Source of the DNA: Streptomyces sp. I05A-00742
GTDB taxonomy: Bacteria > Actinomycetota > Actinomycetes > Streptomycetales > Streptomycetaceae
Length of the DNA stretch: 64,000 nt
Assembly: GCF_013055795.1 (NCBI RefSeq)
Contig: NZ_JABETO010000004.1
Location: forward strand, 173,052-237,051
Reading direction: 5' to 3'
The number at the start of each line of letters is the position of its first letter. Positions within the stretch are counted from its first letter, which is position 1. Position numbers and translations under genes: made by a program. The notes under the pieces were generated by a model. That model worked only from the letters and a program-made list of their open reading frames with translations. It did no database searches and was not told the DNA's origin. This document shows positions 53,506 through 61,530 of the stretch, in pieces.

Positions 53506-54870
53506 TCAGGGCAACAGGGTGTACGTACGGCTTGACGTGTAGAACTCCAGTGCGGCCGCTCCCTGTTCGCGCGGGCCGTGGCCGGAGGCTCCGGCGCCGC
53601 CGAACGGCAGGTGGAAGTCGACGCCGGTGGAGGGGGCGTTGACCCGGATCATGCCGGTCCCGAGATGGTCGAGCCCGTGCAGGGCCGCGTCCAGGCCGGC
53701 CGTGTGCACCGAGGTGACCAGCCCGTACGGTACGGAGTTGGTGATCCGGACCGCGTCGGCGAGGTCGTCCGCGGCCAGCAGCGCCGCGACCGGGCCGAAC
53801 ACCTCCTCGGTGAGCAGCCGGTGGCCCGGCGGCACCTTCTCGGCCACGGTCGGCGCCGCGTACCAGCCGGGCCCCTCCGGGGCCTGCCCGGCGGCGAGGA
53901 CGGAGACACCGTCCAGGGCGTCGGTGACGCGGTCGCGGGCCCCCGCGGAGACGACCGGCCCGCACACCGTGGCGACCTCGGCCGGATCGCCCACCGGGAG
54001 GGCACGCACCGCCTCCGCCAGGGCCTCGCGGAGGGGTTCGAGGGCGGCGCCCACCGCGATGACCCGGCCGGTGGCGGTGCACTTCTGGCCCGCGTACCCG
54101 GCGATCGCGGCGGCGATGTGCGCGGCGGCCCGTCCGATGTCGGCGTCCGGCAGGACGATGGCGGCGTTGAGACCGCCCATCTCGGCCTGGACCGGGACGC
54201 CCCGGGCGGTCGCCGCGGCGACGACCGCGGTGCCGACGGCGGTCGAGCCGGTGAAGGAGACCGCGTCGGCGGTGTCGAGCACGGCACCGCCCTCGGCCGC
54301 GCCGCCCGGTACGACCGTGAACACCCCGTCCGGGAGGGCCTGTCGCACGGTCTCGGCGAGGCGCAGGGCGCAGACGGTGGCCTCGGGCGCGGGCTTGAAA
54401 ACGACCGTGTTGCCGGCCGCGAGGGCCGGCGCGGCCTTCCAGCTCGGGATGGCGTAGGGGAAGTTCCAGGGCGTGACGAGGCCCGCGACGCCGTGCGGGC
54501 GACGGCGGGTCAGCAGCAGTCCAAGGCCGCCGGCCGGTTCGTGGACGGCGCCGGTCGGCGCGTAGGGGGCCTGCGCGTAGTAGCGCCAGATGGCGACGGT
54601 CCGGGCCACCTCCGCCCGTGCCTCCGCGATGGGCTTGCCCACCTCGCGCACGGCGAGGGCGGCCAGTTCACCGGCGGCGGCCTCGATCGCCCGGGCGACC
54701 GCCGTGAGGGCCGCGGCGCGGGCGGCCGCGCCGCCGTCCAGCCAGCCCGGCTGCGCGGCACGGGCCATCTCGACGGCGTCGGCGGCGGCGCGGGCCCCGG
54801 GCGCCGTGAACTCGGTCAGGACGTCGGAGGGGTCGGCCGGGTTGTACGAGACCATGGGGGCGGAAGTCAT
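53506..54870 (-). CDS. Aldehyde dehydrogenase, 2-oxoglutarate semialdehyde dehydrogenase candidate
   Basis: 454 residues from ATG 54870, overlapping the epimerase stop (ATGA). ALDH motifs: VTPWNFPYAIPSWKAAPALAAGNTVVFKPAPEA, FTGSTAVGTAVVAAA, general-base EMGGLNAAIVL, catalytic Cys in GQKCTATGRVI and EEVFGPVAA. In this operon its job is oxidation of 2-oxoglutarate semialdehyde to 2-oxoglutarate, the final step of hydroxyproline breakdown. It is slightly shorter than the 480-500 typical length, at the N-terminus. Confidence 0.92.
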   Translation of the reverse strand: MTSAPMVSYNPADPSDVLTEFTAPGARAAADAVEMARAAQPGWLDGGAAARAAALTAVARAIEAAAGELAALAVREVGKPIAEARAEVARTVAIWRYYAQAPYAPTGAVHEPAGGLGLLLTRRRPHGVAGLVTPWNFPYAIPSWKAAPALAAGNTVVFKPAPEATVCALRLAETVRQALPDGVFTVVPGGAAEGGAVLDTADAVSFTGSTAVGTAVVAAATARGVPVQAEMGGLNAAIVLPDADIGRAAAHIAAAIAGYAGQKCTATGRVIAVGAALEPLREALAEAVRALPVGDPAEVATVCGPVVSAGARDRVTDALDGVSVLAAGQAPEGPGWYAAPTVAEKVPPGHRLLTEEVFGPVAALLAADDLADAVRITNSVPYGLVTSVHTAGLDAALHGLDHLGTGMIRVNAPSTGVDFHLPFGGAGASGHGPREQGAAALEFYTSSRTYTLLP

Positions 54871-55871
54871 AGGAGGAAGCCTCCGGGGAAGGGATCGGCC
54901 GGGTCGAGGAAGTACTGGGCGGTGCCCGTGATCCAGGCGCGCCCGGTGATGGCCGGCACGACGGCCGGCACCCCGCCGACCTCCGTCTCCCCCACCAGCC
55001 GGCCGGTGAACCGGGTGCCGATGAAGGACTCGTTGACGAAGTCCCGGCCCAGCGGGAGCGCGCCGCGGGCGTGCAGCTGGGCCATCCGGGCGGAGGTCCC
55101 CGTGCCGCAGGGCGAGCGGTCGAACCAGCCGGGGTGGATGGCCATGGCGTGCCGCGAGTGGTGCGCGTCCGAGCCGGGCGCGGCCAGGTACACGTGCTTG
55201 AGGCCGTTGATCCCGGGCTGCTCGGGGTGGACGGGCCGGTCCGGCGAGGCGTTGACGGCGTCCATGACGGCGAGCCCGGCGGCCAGCAGGTCGTCCTTGC
55301 GGGCCCGGTCGAACGGCAGCCCCAGCGCGTCGAGTTCGACGAAGGCGTAGAAGTTGCCGCCGAAGGCGAGGTCGTACGTCACCGTCCCGTACCCGGGCAC
55401 GTCCGCCTTCCGGTCGAGGGCGACGCAGAAGGAGGGCACGTTGGTGATCGTGGCGGAGGTGGCCGCGCCGTCCTCGACCCGCACGTCGACGGTGACGAGG
55501 CCGGCCGGGGCGTCCAGGCGCACGGTGGTGACGGGCTCGGTGACCGGCACCATGCCGGTCTCGACGAGGACGGTGGCGACCCCGATGGTGCCGTGGCCGC
55601 ACATCGGCAGCACCCCGGACACCTCGATGTAGAGGACGCCGTAGTCGGCGTCGGGGCGGGTGGGGGGCTGGAGGATCGCGCCGCTCATCGAGGCGTGGCC
55701 GCGCGGCTCGTACATCAGGAGGGTGCGGAGGTGGTCGAGGTGGTCGACGAAGTGCTGTCTGCGCTCGGCCATGGTGGCGCCGGGTATCACCCCGACACCA
55801 CCGGTGATGACGCGGGTGGGCATGCCCTCGGTGTGCGAGTCGACGGCGTGGAAGACGTGGCGGGTGCGCAC
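54867..55871 (-). CDS. 4-hydroxyproline 2-epimerase (proline racemase family)
   Basis: 334 residues from GTG 55871 (AAAGGA upstream). The two catalytic cysteines of the active family are present: GVLPMCGHGTIG and DRSPCGTGTSA. AVDSHTEGMPTRVITGG is the usual N-terminus. Both Cys distinguish epimerases from the Ser/Cys or Thr/Cys dehydratases. It converts trans-4-hydroxy-L-proline to cis-4-hydroxy-D-proline. It lies between the DHDPS-like deaminase and aldehyde dehydrogenase, so the four catabolic activities are linked. Confidence 0.93.
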   Translation of the reverse strand: MRTRHVFHAVDSHTEGMPTRVITGGVGVIPGATMAERRQHFVDHLDHLRTLLMYEPRGHASMSGAILQPPTRPDADYGVLYIEVSGVLPMCGHGTIGVATVLVETGMVPVTEPVTTVRLDAPAGLVTVDVRVEDGAATSATITNVPSFCVALDRKADVPGYGTVTYDLAFGGNFYAFVELDALGLPFDRARKDDLLAAGLAVMDAVNASPDRPVHPEQPGINGLKHVYLAAPGSDAHHSRHAMAIHPGWFDRSPCGTGTSARMAQLHARGALPLGRDFVNESFIGTRFTGRLVGETEVGGVPAVVPAITGRAWITGTAQYFLDPADPFPGGFLL

Positions 55872-55900
55872 GGACGTCCTTTCGGGAGGCCGCGGGGCGG

Positions 55901-56809
55901 TCAGTGGTGGCCGTCGGCGACGGCCTTCTCGGTGGCGGCGCGCACCAGGGCCTCGGCCTCGCCGGTGAGGGGGAGGCGGGGCGGCCGGGTGGGACCTCCG
56001 GGGCGGCCGACGATGTCCATGGAGAGCTTGATGGCCTGCACGAACTCGGTCTTCGAGTCCCAGCGCAGCAGCGGGTGCAGCGAGGTGTAGAGCGGCCGGG
56101 CCGTCTCCATGTCCCCGGCGACGGCGGCGCGGTAGAGCTCGGCGCAGGTGGCGGGAAGGGCGTTGGGGTATCCGGCGATCCAGCCGACGGCGCCGGCGGT
56201 CGCCAGCTCCAGCAGGACGTCGTCGGCGCCGATGAGCAGGTCGAGTTCCGGGGCGAGTTCGGCGATCTCGTAGGCACGCCGGACGTCGCCGCTGAACTCC
56301 TTGACCGCCACGACGCTGCCGTCGCGGTGGAGCGCGGCCAGCAGGGCGGGCGTCAGGTCGACCTTGGTGTCGATGGGGTTGTTGTAGGCGACGACCGGGA
56401 TCCCGGCCCGGGCGACGTCGGCGTAGTGGGCGCGGACGGCACGCTCGTCGGCGCGGTAGCCGTTCGGCGGCAGCAACAGGACGGAGCCGCAGCCCGCCTC
56501 GGCGGCCTGCTCGGCCCAGCGGCGCGCCTCGGCGCTGCCGTAGGCGGCGACGCCGGGCATCACCCGGGCCCCGTCGCCCGCCGCCTCGACGGCGGTACGG
56601 ACCACGCGGGCGCGTTCCTCGTCGGTGAGCGTCTGGTACTCGCCGAGCGAGCCGTTGGGGACGACGCCGTCGCAGCCGTTGTCCAGGAGCCAACGGACGT
56701 GCGCGGCGTAGGCGTCGTGGTCGACGGAGAGGTCGTCGCGGAGCGGCAGCGTGGTGGCGACCATGATGCCGCGCCAGGGGCGGGCGGTGTTCCAGGAGGT
56801 GGCGGTCAT
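55901..56809 (-). CDS. DHDPS-family pyrroline-4-hydroxy-2-carboxylate deaminase
   Basis: 302 residues. DapA-family barrel with GxxGE-type loop VVPNGSLGEYQTLTDEER, catalytic Tyr in VVAYNNPIDTKVDL and Schiff-base Lys in VVAVKEFSGDVRRA. Within a hydroxyproline operon, such members deaminate the pyrroline intermediate to 2-oxoglutarate semialdehyde rather than make dihydrodipicolinate. It starts 73 bases after the dehydrogenase gene and has its own promoter and operator-like site. Confidence 0.92.
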   Translation of the reverse strand: MTATSWNTARPWRGIMVATTLPLRDDLSVDHDAYAAHVRWLLDNGCDGVVPNGSLGEYQTLTDEERARVVRTAVEAAGDGARVMPGVAAYGSAEARRWAEQAAEAGCGSVLLLPPNGYRADERAVRAHYADVARAGIPVVAYNNPIDTKVDLTPALLAALHRDGSVVAVKEFSGDVRRAYEIAELAPELDLLIGADDVLLELATAGAVGWIAGYPNALPATCAELYRAAVAGDMETARPLYTSLHPLLRWDSKTEFVQAIKLSMDIVGRPGGPTRPPRLPLTGEAEALVRAATEKAVADGHH

Positions 56810-56830
56810 GCCGTGAACCCTTCTGTGCTG

Positions 56831-56865
56831 TGTGACATTTTATTGATGGGCGATCGTATCCACAA
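56831..56865 (-). promoter_or_regulatory. Promoter plus GntR-type site for the DHDPS-epimerase-ALDH-GntR unit
   Basis: On the minus strand TTGTGG (56865-56860), 17-base spacer, TAAAAT (56842-56837), immediately followed and partly overlapped by AATGTCACA (56839-56831). An element covering the -10 and start point is well placed for repression. The DHDPS ATG is 22 bases further on. Confidence 0.75.
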
Positions 56866-56882
56866 GAGGGAGGCGACCGGGG

Positions 56883-58448
56883 TCAGTTGACGGCTTCCTC
56901 CCCGGACGCACCGGCTCCTCCCCCGGACGCACCGGGCCCGGGGGCAGCTTCTTCCCCGGACGCGCCAGGTTCTCCCCCGGACGCACCGGGCCCGGAGGAA
57001 TCCTGCCCGTCGAGCGCGCCCAGCACCCCCAGCGGGACAGGCGCGGCGAGCGGTCTGCGGTCGGCCGACGGCGGTACGGCCCCCTCCGCCGTACCGCCGC
57101 CGGCGAGACAGGCCACGGCCGCCCCGCACACCCGCCCCTGGCACCAGCCCATGCCGGCCCGGGTGAGCAGCTTCACCGTCCGCGCGTCCCGGGCGCCGAA
57201 GTCGGTGACCGCCTCGCGGATCCGGCCCGCGGTCACCTCCTCGCAGCGGCATACGTCGGTGTCGTCGGCGAGCCAGCCGGTCCAGCCCGGCCCGGGGGCG
57301 TGGGCGGCGGCCATCGCGTCGGCGAAGGCGCGCATCCGGTCGCGGCGGCGGCGCAGGTCCCGTACCCGTCGGCCCGCGCCGGGCCGTGGCCGACCGGTCA
57401 GCCGGGCGGCGACCGCGACGGCCGCCAACTCGCCCTCCACGCGGGCGAGTTCCCAGCCTCCGGCTCCGCCGGTCTCCCCCGCGGCCCAGAGACCGGGGAC
57501 CGAGGTCTCCTGGAGCCCGTCCAGGACGAGGGCGTGCGTGCCGTCCGGGGTGCGCCGGGTGGCGCAGCCGAGCCCGGTGGCGAGCTCGATCTGCGGCGCC
57601 AGCCCGTGTCCGACGGCGAGCGCGTCGCAGGCGATCCGGCGGCCGGTGCCCGGCACGGGCCGCCAGTCGCGGTCGAGCCGGGAGACCGTGACGGCCTCCA
57701 CCCGTTCGGTGCCGTGCACCCGTGTCACCGCGCTACGGGTGCGCAGCGGGACCCGGTGGCGGAGCAACGCCGTACCGTGGACCGCGGCTTCGAGCAGCTT
57801 GTGCGGATTGACGGCGAGGGCGCGCGGACGGCGGGCGTAGCCGAGGTAGCCGGACGCCTCGACCACGGCCGGCACCCGCGCCCCGGCGGCGGCCAGCGAG
57901 GACGCGACGGCGAGCAGCAGCGGCCCGCTGCCCGCCAAGACGACGCGCGCCCCGGGCAGGACGAGCCCGGACTTGAGCATCGCCTGGGCGCCGCCGGCCC
58001 CCACGACGCCGGGCAGGGTCCAGCCGGGGAAGGGCAGTTGGCGTTCCCCGGCCCCGGTCGCCAGCAGCACCGCGCGGGCCCGGACGCGGGCCGGGCTGCC
58101 GCCGTCGCCGTCGGGTCCGGTGAGGGCGTGCACGCTCCACGCCTCCTCGCCGTCCCGGGTCACGGTCCAGACGTGGTGGGCGGCGAGGTGGTCGACGGCG
58201 CTCGCCTCCAGCCGGGCGCGCAGGGCCGTGAAGGCGGGCCAGTCGTGGTGCAGGGCCTGCGGCCGGATGGCGCCGAGCCCCGGCGCGGGGTGCCGGAAGA
58301 ACTGGCCGCCGGTCCGTTCGGCCGCGTCGAGCAGCGCGACGTCCAGCCCGAGCCGGGACGCGGTGACGGCACCGGCCATCCCGGCGGGACCCGCGCCGAT
58401 CACCGCGAGGTCGTACGGTGCGCGGGGCTCAGACGGCGAGGTCGGCAT
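56883..58448 (-). CDS. D-hydroxyproline dehydrogenase-type FAD subunit with BFD-like iron-sulfur domain
   Basis: 521 residues from ATG 58448. FAD loop VIGAGPAGMAGA, NAD(P)-type loop VVLAGSGPLLLAVA in the middle, and a C-terminal BFD-like [2Fe-2S] segment with CRCEE and CQGRVC. It resembles HcnB/OoxA-type subunits that work with a small ferredoxin-like subunit and a DAO subunit, as in LhpBEF-type hydroxyproline dehydrogenases. The last 45 residues are a Gly/Ala/Ser/Glu-rich tail from tandem DNA repeats (56890-57000). It overlaps the upstream [2Fe-2S] gene by 20 bases. Confidence 0.88.
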   Translation of the reverse strand: MPTSPSEPRAPYDLAVIGAGPAGMAGAVTASRLGLDVALLDAAERTGGQFFRHPAPGLGAIRPQALHHDWPAFTALRARLEASAVDHLAAHHVWTVTRDGEEAWSVHALTGPDGDGGSPARVRARAVLLATGAGERQLPFPGWTLPGVVGAGGAQAMLKSGLVLPGARVVLAGSGPLLLAVASSLAAAGARVPAVVEASGYLGYARRPRALAVNPHKLLEAAVHGTALLRHRVPLRTRSAVTRVHGTERVEAVTVSRLDRDWRPVPGTGRRIACDALAVGHGLAPQIELATGLGCATRRTPDGTHALVLDGLQETSVPGLWAAGETGGAGGWELARVEGELAAVAVAARLTGRPRPGAGRRVRDLRRRRDRMRAFADAMAAAHAPGPGWTGWLADDTDVCRCEEVTAGRIREAVTDFGARDARTVKLLTRAGMGWCQGRVCGAAVACLAGGGTAEGAVPPSADRRPLAAPVPLGVLGALDGQDSSGPGASGGEPGASGEEAAPGPGASGGGAGASGEEAVN

Positions 58449-58797
58449 GGCCGTGTCCTTCCTGGGTCGTGACCGCGTCCCCGGGCCGGACAAACACCAG
58501 ACAGGCCCTCCGGTTGGGCTCTCCGTTGACGGTGGCGAGGCAGTCGAAGCACTGCCCGATGCCGCAGAAGGCGCCGCGCGGGCGGCCGCCGTCGCGGGTG
58601 GTGCGCCAGGCGAGGATGCCGGCCCCCCACAGCGCGGCGGCGACGGTCTGCCCGGGCAGGGCGGTGACCGGACGGCCGTCGAAGGTGATCTCGAACGCGG
58701 CGTCGGGCACGGCGCCGACGAGGTCGGCGGGGGTGCGATGACGTGCCACGGCAGGGCTCCTCTCCGGTGGGGTGACGGCTTTGGGGACGGCGCTCAC
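58429..58797 (-). CDS. D-hydroxyproline dehydrogenase-type [2Fe-2S] subunit
   Basis: 122 residues from GTG 58797, overlapping the oxidase stop (GTGA). GTG 58749, with AGGAG upstream, is an alternative giving 106 residues. The plant-ferredoxin-like cluster CGIGQCFDCLATVNGE...RAC holds four cysteines; the N-terminal strands FEITFDGRPVTALPGQTVAAALW fit HcnA/OoxA small subunits. It carries electrons between the two flavoprotein subunits. Confidence 0.9.
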   Translation of the reverse strand: MSAVPKAVTPPERSPAVARHRTPADLVGAVPDAAFEITFDGRPVTALPGQTVAAALWGAGILAWRTTRDGGRPRGAFCGIGQCFDCLATVNGEPNRRACLVFVRPGDAVTTQEGHGHADLAV

Positions 58798-59942
58798 GCC
58801 GCCGCCCTGAAACGCTCGGGCGCGAACGGCCTTGCGTCGACAGGAGGTTGTTCCCCCGTCAGCATCGCGGCGATCAACGCCCCCGTGGCCGGGGCGAGTC
58901 CGATCCCCGCCCCCTCGTGCCCGCAGGCGTGCAGCAGCCCGGGCACCCGCGGGTCCGGCCCGATGGCCGGCAGGTGGTCGGGCAGGTACGGGCGGAACCC
59001 GGCGTACGTACGCATCGCCCGCACCCCCGCCAGCACCGGGAACAGGGCGGTCGCCCCGGCCGCGAGGCGGCGCAGCGCCTCCGTCGACAAGGTGCGGTCG
59101 AAGCCGACCCGTTCACGGCTCGCCCCGATCAGCACCGGCCCCGCCGGCGTCCCCTCCACCACCGCCGACGTCTGGAGCGCCGCCGACCCGCTCGCCACGT
59201 CCGCCACGTAGTCCGCCGCGTACACCTTGTGCCGCACCACGCGCGGCAGCGGTTCGGTGACGAGCACAAAGCCGCGACGCGGCAGCACGGGCAGCTCCAC
59301 CCCGGCGAGCCGCGCCACCTCACCGCCCCAAGTCCCCGCGGCGTTCACCACATACGGCGCATACACCTCACCGGCGGACGTCCGCACCCCCCGCACCGCA
59401 CCACCGCTCCCCGTGAGGACGGCGGTGACCCGCTCCCCGGTCCGCACCCGCGCACCCGAGGCACGCAGCAGGTGGGCCGCGGCGAGGGCCGGCTGGACCT
59501 GGGCGTCCTGCGGATAGTGGACACCCCCCGCGAGGTCCGGGGCGAGATGCGGCTCCAGGTCGTGCAGCCGGTCCGCCGGGACCTCGTCGGCCGTGACACC
59601 CGCCTTCCGCTGCGCCGCGGCGAAGTGCCGCAGCGCCTCCATCCCGACGGGCCCGGAGGCGACCACCAGCCCGCCCTTGCCCTCGTACTCGACGGCCCGC
59701 GGAAGCTCCCCGGCCAGCTCCCGCCACAACTCCGCGGACAGCAGCGCCAGATCGAGCTCGGGGCCCGGTTCCTTGTCGGAGACCAGGAGGTTGCCCTCAC
59801 CGGCCCCCGTGGTCCCGCCCGCGACGGGACCGCGATCGATCACGGTGACGGAGAGGCCGGAGCGGGCGGCGTAGTGGGCACAGGCCGCACCGACGACGCC
59901 GGCTCCGACGACGATGACGTCCGAGGAGTTGCTCTGGGGCAC
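58794..59942 (-). CDS. D-hydroxyproline dehydrogenase-type DAO (D-amino acid oxidase fold) subunit
   Basis: 382 residues from GTG 59942, chosen because the next in-frame start upstream (59966) would place the operator-like site inside the gene. There is no Shine-Dalgarno, so the mRNA may be leaderless or nearly so. FAD loop VIVVGAGVVGAACAHYAARSG, central AVEYEGKGGLVVAS, and the C-terminal AIGPDPRVPGLLHACGHEGAGIGLAPATG are the DAO/glycine-oxidase pattern. It oxidises cis-4-hydroxy-D-proline to the pyrroline, with the [2Fe-2S] and FAD subunits that overlap it downstream. Confidence 0.88.
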   Translation of the reverse strand: MPQSNSSDVIVVGAGVVGAACAHYAARSGLSVTVIDRGPVAGGTTGAGEGNLLVSDKEPGPELDLALLSAELWRELAGELPRAVEYEGKGGLVVASGPVGMEALRHFAAAQRKAGVTADEVPADRLHDLEPHLAPDLAGGVHYPQDAQVQPALAAAHLLRASGARVRTGERVTAVLTGSGGAVRGVRTSAGEVYAPYVVNAAGTWGGEVARLAGVELPVLPRRGFVLVTEPLPRVVRHKVYAADYVADVASGSAALQTSAVVEGTPAGPVLIGASRERVGFDRTLSTEALRRLAAGATALFPVLAGVRAMRTYAGFRPYLPDHLPAIGPDPRVPGLLHACGHEGAGIGLAPATGALIAAMLTGEQPPVDARPFAPERFRAAA

Positions 59943-59950
59943 GCACAGTA

Positions 59951-59966
59951 ATATTTCACATTGCAC
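59951..59966. promoter_or_regulatory. GntR-type site before the DAO subunit gene
   Basis: ATATTTCACATTGCAC holds TTTCACATT, the same half-site as at the other promoters (minus-strand reading AATGTGAAA). It ends 9 bases before the GTG start. An upstream TTGGCA (minus strand, near 59982) may be the -35 box, with no convincing -10. Confidence 0.6.
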
Positions 59967-59997
59967 TATGCGCTGCCAAGAGCCGGCAGGACCGGAA

Positions 59998-61371
59998 TCA
60001 ACGCCCCTCCAGCAACTCCCCCATCCACGCCTCGATCCCGTCCGCCGTCCGCGGCAGCGCTCCCGACATCAGCCGGGCGCCGTCCGCGGTGATGACGAGG
60101 TCGTCCTCGATGCGCACCCCGATGCCACGCAGTTCGGGCGGCAGGGTCTCGTCGTCCGGCTGGAGGTAGAGGCCGGGTTCGACGGTGAGGACCTGGCCCT
60201 CCTCCAGGATGCCGTCGAGGTAGGTGTCGGCTCGTGCCTGGGCGCAGTCGTGGACGTCGAGGCCGAGCATGTGGCCGCTGCTGCAGAGGGTGTAGCGGCG
60301 GTGGAGGTCGCCGTCGGGGGTGGGGAGGATGCCCCAGTCGGTGAGGCCCTCGGCGATGACGCGCATGCCGGCACGGTGGAAGTCGCGGAAACTGGCGCCG
60401 GGTTCGAGGGCGGCGATGCCGGCGTCCTGGGCGGCGAGGACGAGGTCGTAGACCTGGCGTTGGACGGGTGAGAAGCGTCCGGAGAGGGGGAGGGTGCGGG
60501 TGATGTCGGCGGTGTAGAGGGTGTCGGTCTCCACGCCGGCGTCGAGGAGGAGCAGGTCGCGGGGGTTCAGCCGGCCGTCGTTGCGTATCCAGTGCAGGAC
60601 GCAGGCGTGGGCGCCGGAGGCGGCGATGGTCTCGTAGCCGGTGCCGTTGCCCTCGGCGCGGGCGCGGAGGCCGAAGACGCCCTCGATCCAGCGTTCGCCG
60701 CGCGGGTGCGCGAGGGCGTGCGGGAGGGCGCGGACGACGTCCTCGAAGCCGGCGGTGGTGTGGTCCACGGCCCGTTGCAGCTGGTCCACCTCCCAGGCGT
60801 CCTTGATCAGCCGCAACTCGCTCAGGACCGACGCCAGTTCACCGTCCACGGACGCGTCGCGCCCCGGGGGCACCGAGCCGTCCAGGGCGGCGCAGGCCAG
60901 GCCGGTCATGCGCTCGGTCTCGGCGAGGTCCGGGCGGCGGCCGACCCAGAACTCGCCGTGGCGGCGGTCGCGGTAGAACGCGGAGGATCCGCCGACGCGG
61001 GGCGGGCGCGGGCGGACGTACAGCACCGCCTGGTGCCGGTGCGGGCCGTCCGGTTCGAGGACGAGGACGTGGCCGGCCTGGTCCTCGCCGGTCAGACCGG
61101 TGAGCCAGGCGTAGGCGCTGTGCGGGCGGAAGCGGAAGTCGCAGTCGTTGGAGCGGACCTTCAGGTCGCCGGCGGGTATGAGCAGCCGCTCGCCGGGGAA
61201 GCGGGCGGACAGTCTCTCCCGGCGTGCGGCGGCCGCGTCCGCGACGGGCAGCCGGAGGTCGCCGGGCGGCGGAGCGGGCGTCCACCCCCGCGCCATGGAC
61301 GCCGCCAACTCGTCGGACACGGGCAGGTCGTGACTCATCGTGCGGATGGGGGTGACTGCGGGTTCACGCAC
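59998..61371 (-). CDS. pepP: Xaa-Pro aminopeptidase (M24B)
   Basis: 457 residues from GTG 61371, 6 bases after AGGAGGA. N-terminal creatinase-like domain (to about 190), then the pita-bread domain with five metal ligands in LLDAGVETDTLYTADITRT (two Asp), SGHMLGLDVHD (His), TVEPGLYL (Glu) and VRIEDDLVI (Glu). It splits the residue before proline in peptides. Divergent from the peptide importer, sharing a 159-base control region with two GntR-type half-sites, so it is placed in peptide- and hydroxyproline-responsive control. It ends 55 bases before the DAO gene. Confidence 0.95.
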   Translation of the reverse strand: MREPAVTPIRTMSHDLPVSDELAASMARGWTPAPPPGDLRLPVADAAAARRERLSARFPGERLLIPAGDLKVRSNDCDFRFRPHSAYAWLTGLTGEDQAGHVLVLEPDGPHRHQAVLYVRPRPPRVGGSSAFYRDRRHGEFWVGRRPDLAETERMTGLACAALDGSVPPGRDASVDGELASVLSELRLIKDAWEVDQLQRAVDHTTAGFEDVVRALPHALAHPRGERWIEGVFGLRARAEGNGTGYETIAASGAHACVLHWIRNDGRLNPRDLLLLDAGVETDTLYTADITRTLPLSGRFSPVQRQVYDLVLAAQDAGIAALEPGASFRDFHRAGMRVIAEGLTDWGILPTPDGDLHRRYTLCSSGHMLGLDVHDCAQARADTYLDGILEEGQVLTVEPGLYLQPDDETLPPELRGIGVRIEDDLVITADGARLMSGALPRTADGIEAWMGELLEGR

Positions 61372-61425
61372 GGTCTTCCTCCTCGGGCTCGTCGGACACA
61401 GGTGGGTAACGGAGCTGCCGACACC

Positions 61426-61470
61426 TTGTCAGTGCAATTTCACATTACTATGTTACGGGTCACATTTCAG
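61426..61470 (+). promoter_or_regulatory. Promoter of the peptide importer with two GntR-type half-sites
   Basis: TTGTCA (61426-61431), 17-base spacer, TATGTT (61449-61454). AATTTCACATTA (61436-61447) fills the spacer and GGTCACATTT (61458-61467) follows the -10, so two TCACATT half-sites in the same orientation, 21 bases apart, flank the core promoter. The divergent aminopeptidase may be controlled by the same sites. Confidence 0.75.
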
Positions 61471-61530
61471 CCAGCACTTCGGCTACCGGCATGGCTGTTG
61501 GCTGTTCGACCGTTCTCGGAGTGACCACTG

